From contig NZ_VRTY01000063.1 in the NCBI RefSeq assembly GCF_008017455.1, positions 1-37,419 on the forward strand: 37,419 nucleotides of DNA, written 5' to 3'. The position numbers and the translations under genes are program-made. The notes beneath the pieces are model-generated. The model did not search any database. It had not been told where the DNA came from and saw nothing but the letters and a program-made list of their open reading frames with translations. This document shows positions 32,206-37,419 of this stretch, in pieces; position 1 is the first letter of the stretch, and each line of letters begins with the position of its first letter. This DNA is from Pontibacter qinzhouensis (GTDB taxonomy: Bacteria; Bacteroidota; Bacteroidia; Cytophagales; Hymenobacteraceae).

Positions 32206-33402
32206 ATGCGCTTAACGCTACTGCACCAGCACCACCATAACCCCGATTGCCCGGCTACCTGCAGGCACTACACCTTTATGGAGGCACTGGCGCAAAGGCA
32301 CAACATTAGCCTGATAACAAGCAGTGCCTGGCGACAGCATCGCATAACGCAGGATTACAGTTGGGTACCAGACGGTGTGACTTTGTTCGAGTCTGATGTG
32401 CCATACAAAAATAAAATGAACGTGCCGCAGCGGCTGTTCTCTTATAGCCGCTTTGCCGCCTACTGCCTCACCAAAGGCTTAACCGGCCTTAAACCCGATG
32501 CTATCTGGGCAGTGGCTACGCCGCTCTCCACACCCTGGGTAGCAGCCCGTGTGGCTGCCCTTCGCAGTGTGCCCTGGGTGTTTGAGGTGCAGGACCTGTG
32601 GCCATCTTTCCCGATTGCCATGGGAGCCGTAAAAAACAAATGGCTGCAGCGCAGGCTCTACCAGCAGGAGCGCAGCCTCTACCACAGCGCGAGCCACATT
32701 ATTACGCTCTCTCCCGACATGACCGATTATATTGCGGAGCTGGGGGTGCCCCGGCAGAAGATTACCACCAACCTGAACGGCACCGACCTGCACCTAGCGC
32801 AGCAGGTAACCAACGGGCAGGTAGAAGCACTCCGGCAACAGTTGCAGCTGCAGGGCAAGCAGGTGGTGCTGTATGCAGGCACTTACGGTCGCGCCAACGA
32901 TATTCCTACTATACTGGAGGCAGTGGCAGCCTTAGCAGATAACACAGCAATACAATTTGTGTTTACGGGCGGCGGCTATTATGAGCCGCAGGTGCAGGAA
33001 GTTGCCCGCAAGCACCCGAACCTGACGCTGGTACCACCGCTGCCACGGCACAAGGTATTTACGCTGTTCAAGCTGGCGACCCTCTCGCTGGTAACTTTTA
33101 ACGACCTGCCGGTGCTGCAAACAAACTCGCCGGCCAAGTTTTACGATAGCCTGGTGTGCGGTACGCCTGTTATTGTAACAAACCCTGGCTGGACCAAAAC
33201 CTTTGTAGAGCGCTTTGGCTGTGGCTGGTACACGCCTGCAGAAAGTGCCGTTAACCTCTCCCTAACTATTCGCTATGCCCTCGAAAACCATGAGGAGCTA
33301 AGAGCAGCAGGAGCCAGAGGTGCTATGGTAGCCAAAAAGCAGTTCGATCGGTTGAGCCTGGTAATGCAGGTAGAGGAGGTGTTAAAGAACGTTGTAAAAT
33401 AA
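32206..33402 (+). CDS. Glycosyltransferase family 4
   Basis: This 398-aa GT-B glycosyltransferase has an N-terminal half beginning LTLLHQHHHNPDC, with a Rossmann-like segment LKPDAIWAVATPLSTPWVA and WVFEVQDLWP. The C-terminal glycos_transf_1 half shows VVLYAGTYGRANDIPTILEA, IQFVFTGGGYYEPQV and the donor-binding region FYDSLVCGTPVIVTNPGWTK. It probably transfers a sugar to a cell-surface polysaccharide or lipid carrier; donor and acceptor cannot be told. The ATG at 32206 is preferred to an in-frame GTG at 32188. It is not in a polysaccharide cluster: neighbours are gldB and a small periplasmic protein. Confidence 0.9.
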   Translation: MRLTLLHQHHHNPDCPATCRHYTFMEALAQRHNISLITSSAWRQHRITQDYSWVPDGVTLFESDVPYKNKMNVPQRLFSYSRFAAYCLTKGLTGLKPDAIWAVATPLSTPWVAARVAALRSVPWVFEVQDLWPSFPIAMGAVKNKWLQRRLYQQERSLYHSASHIITLSPDMTDYIAELGVPRQKITTNLNGTDLHLAQQVTNGQVEALRQQLQLQGKQVVLYAGTYGRANDIPTILEAVAALADNTAIQFVFTGGGYYEPQVQEVARKHPNLTLVPPLPRHKVFTLFKLATLSLVTFNDLPVLQTNSPAKFYDSLVCGTPVIVTNPGWTKTFVERFGCGWYTPAESAVNLSLTIRYALENHEELRAAGARGAMVAKKQFDRLSLVMQVEEVLKNVVK

Positions 33403-33460
33403 GCCCTTGGCAAAATCTCCTTCAGTTTCTTTCGGAAGGCCAATTCCATTAGAAAAATTT
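33402..33460 (-). repeat. Dispersed bipartite repeat, copy 8
   Basis: On the minus strand: AATTTTTCTAATGGAAT then TGGCCTTCCGAAAG, and GCCAAGGGCTTA as block 2 at 51 nt. Block 2 abuts the glycosyltransferase stop codon. Confidence 0.8.
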
Positions 33461-33532
33461 AATTGCCGGTTGTTAATAGGTGAGTGCTGTATCGTCTGCT
33501 GATTCTTCTGAAGTTGCGGCTGTGGCACTGCT

Positions 33533-33592
33533 TACCCTTAGAGGTCGGGTGCCTCAAACCTCTTCAGAAGGCCTAATTCATTTAAATAATTT
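33533..33592 (-). repeat. Dispersed bipartite repeat, copy 9
   Basis: On the minus strand: AATTATTTAAATGAATT then AGGCCTTCTGAAG, a middle with the inner dyad AGAGGT/ACCTCT, and TCTAAGGGTAAGC at 52 nt. Confidence 0.8.
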
Positions 33593-33834
33593 GGAAGGCA
33601 CCTGAGCTCAATCCTACAGTTTTTAAAGCATATATTTTCTTTTTTATCCTTTTTTAATAGATATAAGTGTCTATATAGTAGTTTGTTATTATGTAATTGA
33701 TGTTGTGTTTTTTTCTATTTTGAAAATTCTGGCACGGGCTTTGGAATGTTGCTATCAACTAAGCAGTAATTAGTAGGCCTACAGTTTTTGCTTTCAAAAG
33801 GAAATAGTTCAGAAAGCTTTAAATAGAAAAAGAT
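33593..33834. other. AT-rich leader region before the DUF4890-like gene
   Basis: Between repeat copy 9 and the ATG at 33835 is a very AT-rich stretch with long T runs near 33640-33720. I found no exact TAnnTTTG box; TATTTTG near 33716 is one base short. No gene seen. Confidence 0.4.
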
Positions 33835-34311
33835 ATGAAAAAGATATTTGTAATGCTCGCCTTAGGTGTAATGGTTGCTGGTGGTTCTTATGCACAAAAT
33901 GCTCCTCAAAAAGATAAAAAAGCCAAGACAGAGCACCGTGCAAACAAAGGTGACAAAAAAGCACATAAGTCTCCCGAGGAAAGAGCTAAAATGAGAACGG
34001 AGCGTATGTCGCAGAAATATGAGCTCAACAAATCGCAGCAGAATAAGCTGGAGGCCTTGCACCTGAACCAGGCAAACCAGATGCAGGCAATGCGCGAAAA
34101 CCAACAAGCCGACCGGAGCAAAAGCAAAGAGGCGATGAAAGCCAGCCAGGCGCAATACCAGGCTGAACTGAAGAAGATACTCAATAACAAGCAATACGCC
34201 CAATACGAAGCCGACCGCAAAGAAATGCAGGCACGCTATGAGAAGAGAGGCCAGGAGCGTGGCAAAGAGTTCAGAGGGAAAGAAGGCGCGAGATCGTCAG
34301 AAAGAAGTTAA
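33835..34311 (+). CDS. Small periplasmic basic protein, DUF4890/Spy-like
   Basis: This 158-aa protein has a cleavable signal peptide (MKKIFVMLALGVMVAGGSYA, then QNAPQ). The mature chain is highly charged and helical. It contains SPEERAKMRTERMSQKYEL and NKSQQNKLEALHL, then QAQYQAELKKILNNKQYAQYE, and ends in a Lys/Arg/Glu-rich tail. The pattern of helix, NKxQ and LxxxQY resembles the Bacteroidota DUF4890 family and the LTxxQ fold of Spy/CpxP, which are periplasmic stress chaperones. The family link is by pattern only. A good terminator follows. Confidence 0.75.
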   Translation: MKKIFVMLALGVMVAGGSYAQNAPQKDKKAKTEHRANKGDKKAHKSPEERAKMRTERMSQKYELNKSQQNKLEALHLNQANQMQAMRENQQADRSKSKEAMKASQAQYQAELKKILNNKQYAQYEADRKEMQARYEKRGQERGKEFRGKEGARSSERS

Positions 34312-34349
34312 TTTCAAAGATTTTCCATAGTTAAGTTTAAGTTAAAAGG

Positions 34350-34372
34350 AGCAGGCATAGCCTGCTTTTTTT
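34350..34372 (+). terminator. Rho-independent terminator after DUF4890-like gene
   Basis: AGCAGGC-ATA-GCCTGCT forms a 7-bp stem with a 3-nt loop followed by a run of T. Confidence 0.85.
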
Positions 34373-34436
34373 GTTTTCAGCCCTTTACAGCTTTCACGGC
34401 ACCAGCAACAGCACATTGTTATTTCTGTTAACCTTA

Positions 34437-34448
34437 TTGCTGCAGCAA
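34437..34448. promoter_or_regulatory. 12-bp palindrome upstream of acetolactate decarboxylase gene
   Basis: TTGCTGCAGCAA is a perfect 12-bp palindrome, flanked by CCTTA and GG that extend it imperfectly. It lies 26 nt before the ATG at 34475, a suitable place for an operator. Function inferred from position only. Confidence 0.35.
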
Positions 34449-34474
34449 GGTATAGTAAAAGCAAAAAGAAACGT

Positions 34475-35251
34475 ATGCATCAGTTCGTAACCCTCCTCCC
34501 GATGGTGTTCCTGCTTCTGCTGGCAGGCTGCAACAACCCTGAAAGCACTACCGAGGCCCAGCAAGCGGAGGCAAGTGCCGATGATCAGCTATTTTTTGCG
34601 TCTCTTAACCGCGCCATTCACCAGGGGCAGTACGATGGCACCATAACCTTAGGAAACCTGAAAAAGCATGGCACCCTGGGAGTAGGCAGCTCAGCCCGGC
34701 TCGCCTATGAACTGGTGCTGGTCGATGGGATAGCTTATGGCATACCCGCTGATGGCAAGGTATACGAACTCCCCGATACCACCCAGATACCCTTTGCCGC
34801 CATCAAACATTTCAGGCCGGAGCAGAAACTGGTGCTGAACCGCTCTGTAACGCTGCAGGAACTGGAGGTATACCTCGACTCGGTGCTTACCAGGAATACC
34901 TTTGCTGCGCTTAAAGTCTCAGGCAGATTTTCGAAGCTGAAGTACCGGAGTTTTAACCCACAGCAGCCGCCTTATAAATCCACAGAACAGGTACCCGATG
35001 TACTTTTTGAGCGCGAAAATCTGACGATCGATATGGTGGGATTTTTTACGCCTGAGTCGGCGGAGGTGCTGAACAGCCCGGTTTACCATTTTCATTTTGT
35101 AGACGAAGGCCGCACCACCGGAGGCCATGTGCTGAATGGTGTGGCAGAACAGGTAACCATCGAGATAGACTATGCCAGCGGCCTGCAGGTGCAACTGCCA
35201 GACCCCAAACTGCTGCAACACCTCGACTTGAACAAGCCGATAAATGAGTAA
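34475..35251 (+). CDS. Alpha-acetolactate decarboxylase, predicted lipoprotein
   Basis: This 258-aa protein has a lipoprotein signal (LLPMVFLLLLAGC, Cys 19), so it is likely exported. The rest is the acetolactate decarboxylase fold (acetolactate to acetoin). GTLGVGSSARLAYELVLVDG carries the conserved Glu79. YRSFNPQQPPY holds the Arg158 that appears to match the catalytic Arg of the family. YHFHFVDEGRTTGGH supplies three His (205, 207, 218) with the HxH-x10-H spacing of the zinc site. Family members in Brevibacillus are secreted too. No acetolactate synthase or acetoin gene is nearby, so the substrate source is unclear. Confidence 0.87.
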   Translation: MHQFVTLLPMVFLLLLAGCNNPESTTEAQQAEASADDQLFFASLNRAIHQGQYDGTITLGNLKKHGTLGVGSSARLAYELVLVDGIAYGIPADGKVYELPDTTQIPFAAIKHFRPEQKLVLNRSVTLQELEVYLDSVLTRNTFAALKVSGRFSKLKYRSFNPQQPPYKSTEQVPDVLFERENLTIDMVGFFTPESAEVLNSPVYHFHFVDEGRTTGGHVLNGVAEQVTIEIDYASGLQVQLPDPKLLQHLDLNKPINE

Positions 35252-35262
35252 TTACTCCTGTT

Positions 35263-35322
35263 TAACCCTCAAATGAAATATGCTATAAATAGCTTCGGAA
35301 GGCCATTTCCATTAGAATAATT
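35263..35322 (-). repeat. Dispersed bipartite repeat, copy 10
   Basis: On the minus strand: AATTATTCTAATGGAAA then TGGCCTTCCGAAG, the inner dyad GCTAT-TT-ATAGC, and TTTGAGGGTTAAAC at 53 nt. It lies in the convergent gap between the decarboxylase and nth. Confidence 0.8.
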
Positions 35323-35483
35323 GCTGGATGTTAATTGTTAAATGGGTTAATGGTTTAATTGGTAAATTGTTTATTTGAAGATTTGGAAATTTGAAGATGG
35401 AGAAATATTGAATGAGTGAATAAAAAAGCTTCAGTTCATAACTTTTAACTCTTCACTAACAAAAGGTCTAACAGCTAAAAAAA

Positions 35484-36164
35484 TTACCCACCCAGCTTGT
35501 TTTCAGGGTCGTCTGGTATGTTGGGGAAGTTTTTCTGGAAGAACTGGCAAAAGTGCGTGAGCGGGCATTCTTCGCATTTGGGGCGGCGGGCAACGCAGAT
35601 GTAACGGCCGTGCAGAATAAGCCAATGATGTGCTTTCGCTACCAGTTCCTGCGGTAGGTTAGCCACCAGTTGCCGCTCTACCTCCAAAGGAGTTTTGGCA
35701 TCTTTTGTAACCAGGCCAAGGCGCTTGCTCACCCGGAACACGTGCGTGTCTACAGCCATGGCGGGCTGGTTCCAGATAACCGATACAATTACGTTGGCGG
35801 TTTTGCGGCCTACGCCCGGCAGTTTAACCAGGTCTTCTACAGTGCTTGGTATTTCGGAGTTGAACTGCTCTACCAGCATTTTGCCCAGGCCAGCCAGGTG
35901 CCTGGCTTTGTTGTTAGGGTACGATATGCTTTTGATATAAGGCAGCACCTCTTCCGGAGTGGCCGTAGCCAGGTGCGCAGGAGTAGGGTAGGCCTCAAAC
36001 AGAGCAGGTGTTACCATGTTCACGCGCTTATCGGTACATTGGGCACTAAGTACCACGGCCACAATAAGCTCGTAAGGGTTAGTGTACGCCAGCTCTGTTT
36101 CCGGCTCCGGAAAGTTCTGCGTAAAATATTCGATCAGGTGCCTGAAGCGTTCCTTTTTCTGCAT
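35484..36164 (-). CDS. nth: Endonuclease III (DNA glycosylase/AP lyase)
   Basis: This 226-aa base-excision-repair enzyme removes oxidised pyrimidines and nicks AP sites. The helix-hairpin-helix LPGVGRKTANVIVSVIW carries the catalytic Lys, and VDTHVFRVSKRLGL carries the catalytic Asp. The [4Fe-4S] cluster motif C-x6-C-x2-C-x5-C is CVARRPKCEECPLTHFC near the C-terminus. Length is standard. It lies 19 nt downstream of the putative anti-sigma gene on the same strand, so it may be read from the sigma-factor promoter. The window thus holds two related glycosylases (mutY and nth). Confidence 0.95.
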   Translation of the reverse strand: MQKKERFRHLIEYFTQNFPEPETELAYTNPYELIVAVVLSAQCTDKRVNMVTPALFEAYPTPAHLATATPEEVLPYIKSISYPNNKARHLAGLGKMLVEQFNSEIPSTVEDLVKLPGVGRKTANVIVSVIWNQPAMAVDTHVFRVSKRLGLVTKDAKTPLEVERQLVANLPQELVAKAHHWLILHGRYICVARRPKCEECPLTHFCQFFQKNFPNIPDDPENKLGG

Positions 36165-36183
36165 AAAAAAAGTTTACAGTCAG

Positions 36184-36414
36184 TTAAGACTGCAAACTTA
36201 AGCTTTTTGAATAATTAAGGATGTTATTTACCGCTCTATCGGGCGGTATTTTTATGGAACCGGTTAGCAGGTGGTGTACCATTAAAAGATCGGAGCAGCT
36301 CTCAGCCAACTCACTGTCTTGCATTAAGGCCAATTCCAGTTGTTCACAGGCATCATCTGCCAATTCATTATAAACGTACTGTATTAGCTCATTCTGAGTA
36401 GAGGTTTTTATCAT
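36184..36414 (-). CDS. Putative small anti-sigma factor or sigma-linked protein
   Basis: This 76-aa soluble protein overlaps the end of the ECF sigma gene by 26 nt. It is helical (NELIQYVYNELADDACEQLE; LALMQDSELAESCSDLLMVH) and resembles the N-terminal sigma-binding region of short anti-sigma proteins in Bacteroidota. It lacks the His-x3-Cys-x2-Cys zinc motif and any membrane segment, so it would be a cytoplasmic, zinc-independent type. The role is inferred mainly from translational coupling to the sigma gene. The ATG is at 36414. Confidence 0.7.
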   Translation of the reverse strand: MIKTSTQNELIQYVYNELADDACEQLELALMQDSELAESCSDLLMVHHLLTGSIKIPPDRAVNNILNYSKSLSLQS

Positions 36415-36991
36415 AAGTGATACTTTGGTTTAGCATCTTCTTCCGAAGGTTAATAAGCGCGTAGCGCATACGACCTAAGGCAGTGTTGATGCTCACCCCG
36501 GTAGCCTCAGCTATCTCCTGAAAGCTCATGTCAGCATAATGCCGCATCATAAGCACTTCGCGCTGCGCCTGTGGCAGCGTCTGGATTAGCTCGCGCAGGC
36601 GGGTGTGCGTGTCCTCCTTTATTTGCAGCGACTCTGCTGAGTCTTCGGCAAACGATAGGTTATTGAACACATTGCTCCCGTCTTCCAGGGTGATCATCGG
36701 GCTACGCTTCTCTTTCCGGAAGTAGTCGATAGCCAGGTTATGGGCAATTCGGCATATCCAGGACGAGAATTTACCTTCTTCGTTGTACCGCCCGCTCTTC
36801 ATGGTATGGATAGCTTTTATAAAAGTATCCTGCAGAAGGTCTTCAGCGGTGTACGAATCTTTAACGATCAGATAAATCGTAGTATATACTTTGTTTTTGT
36901 GTCTGTTTACTAATTGTTCAAACGCATTTTCTGTACCTGCGATGTAAAGCGTTACCAATGCGGAATCGCTTAGCTGGGTAGTTATATTCAT
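36389..36991 (-). CDS. ECF-family RNA polymerase sigma factor
   Basis: This 200-aa sigma-70 family protein has region 2 (YTAEDLLQDTFIKAIHTMKS, then FSSWICRIAHNLAIDYFRKE), about residues 48-95. Region 4 follows (LPQAQREVLMMRHYADMSFQ EIAEATGVSINTALGRMRYA, with the helix-turn-helix), about residues 140-190. The size and lack of regions 1 and 3 mark it as ECF. It is translationally coupled to the small downstream gene. Its regulon is unknown. The start at 36991 gives the normal N-terminus; no TAnnTTTG box is visible upstream, as expected if it uses another promoter type. Confidence 0.93.
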   Translation of the reverse strand: MNITTQLSDSALVTLYIAGTENAFEQLVNRHKNKVYTTIYLIVKDSYTAEDLLQDTFIKAIHTMKSGRYNEEGKFSSWICRIAHNLAIDYFRKEKRSPMITLEDGSNVFNNLSFAEDSAESLQIKEDTHTRLRELIQTLPQAQREVLMMRHYADMSFQEIAEATGVSINTALGRMRYALINLRKKMLNQSITYDKNLYSE

Positions 36992-37419
36992 CGTAAAAGC
37001 TACATTATGTTAACGTAAAGCTTTATATCATATTGTAAACGTTTGAATTATTAAACAAATCTTTTCAGAAGGGTAAATCAAATATAAGTAAAGGTTTTAG
37101 TTTGTGCAAATGTTGCTACAGCTTCTCAAGAAAAAGATTTTGCAGCGCATGCACTAACTGTTCTGCCGATAACGTTAGCCGATTTCAATGTCAGTTATTG
37201 CTGGTCCTCCTGTAGCTAAAACCTTGTTTTAATGAATCTTAAAACTACCGTTTGTAAGTGCCGCAGGAGCAGACAACAAGTGGCTGTTTATATATGGCAC
37301 AATAATCTTACCAATTGCTGCTTCGGCTCCTGAAAGGTGCGTTAAATTATTTATTGAATTAGGCACTTGTTTAATGGCTAAGAAAGCTGTAAATTGATTG
37401 AAATAGAGCTATTTACATG
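36992..37419. other. Spacer upstream of the sigma gene with nested inverted repeats
   Basis: No convincing gene reaches the window edge on either strand. The spacer holds AAGGTTTTAG (37091-37100) and GCTACAG (37115-37121), both inverse to the contiguous CTGTAGCTAAAACCTT (37210-37225). In addition CAGGAGC (37264-37270) is inverse to GCTCCTG (37326-37332). This could be a structured RNA or a decayed element. A weak look-alike of repeat block 1 lies at 37046-37073. Confidence 0.45.

Noticed and set aside
11028..35322. CRISPR array made of the repeated blocks
   Set aside because: Copies are kilobases apart, in both orientations, without regular spacers or cas genes.
36184..36214. TTTTGAATAATTAAGG near 36203 as another repeat copy
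   Set aside because: It lies inside the coding sequence of the small anti-sigma gene and lacks the rest of the element.
37046..37073. Possible eleventh copy of the bipartite repeat (AATTATTAAACAAAT followed by TTTTCAGAAGGG)
   Set aside because: Block 1 is only loosely matched and no AAGGGT-type block 2 occurs at 51-53 nt; likely chance in AT-rich DNA.

Overview
The window looks like chromosomal DNA of a Bacteroidota bacterium, most likely order Cytophagales and close to the Hymenobacteraceae (Pontibacter-like). Reasons seen in the sequence: at least twelve genes are preceded by the Bacteroidota -7 box TAnnTTTG, most starts have no clear Shine-Dalgarno sequence, three gliding/type IX-associated genes (gldB, gldD, gldE) are present, ssb-gldE-gldD are contiguous, and the beta-oxidation multienzyme protein is of the FadN type. 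The family placement is an inference. No rRNA, tRNA, CRISPR array, transposase or phage gene was recognised.

Layout. 1-257: 5' end of hemH (ferrochelatase), leaving the window on the minus strand. 634-2909: era and der, two ribosome-assembly GTPases. 2985-3512: two tiny acidic lipoproteins, each with a strong terminator. 3562-5470: a conserved hypothetical and a secreted TPR/DUF6624-like protein. 9021-5552 (minus): arginase-like protein with a broken metal site, a cytochrome b5-like protein, a BadF-type amino-sugar kinase and murQ; the last two fit cell-wall sugar salvage. 9227-17761: fatty-acid degradation block: acyl-CoA ligase, MarR-type regulator, fadN, fadA, fadE, with a four-helix-bundle gene flanked by inverted repeats inserted between fadA and fadE. 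18271-20441: a secreted unknown protein and a 62-aa peptide behind a promoter with a perfect palindrome. 22539-20446: recG. 26712-23065 (minus): mutY, ssb, gldE, gldD. 27226-30266: HU protein, TPR protein, a 29-aa mS38/COX24-like basic protein and RNase G. 30985-33402: outer-membrane barrel, gldB, glycosyltransferase. 33835-35251: small periplasmic protein and an acetolactate decarboxylase predicted to be a lipoprotein. 36991-35484 (minus): ECF sigma factor, small putative anti-sigma factor, endonuclease III.

The most interesting signal is not a gene. Ten copies of a bipartite intergenic repeat lie between 11028 and 35322. Block 1 (AATTATTCWAATRAAAA followed by a GCCCTTCCAGAAG-like core) is followed at nearly constant distance (51-53 nt from element start in nine of ten copies) by block 2 (GTCAAGGGTTGG-like), while the roughly 18 nt between the blocks is not conserved. 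Some copies could pair block 1 with block 2, with a suggestive compensatory change in one. Copies occur in both orientations and only outside genes. Other structure not explained by genes: a 20-bp perfect palindrome between fadN and fadA, nested inverted repeats near 18105-18225 and 37091-37225, and AT-rich short-word repeats around 22.6-23.0 kb.
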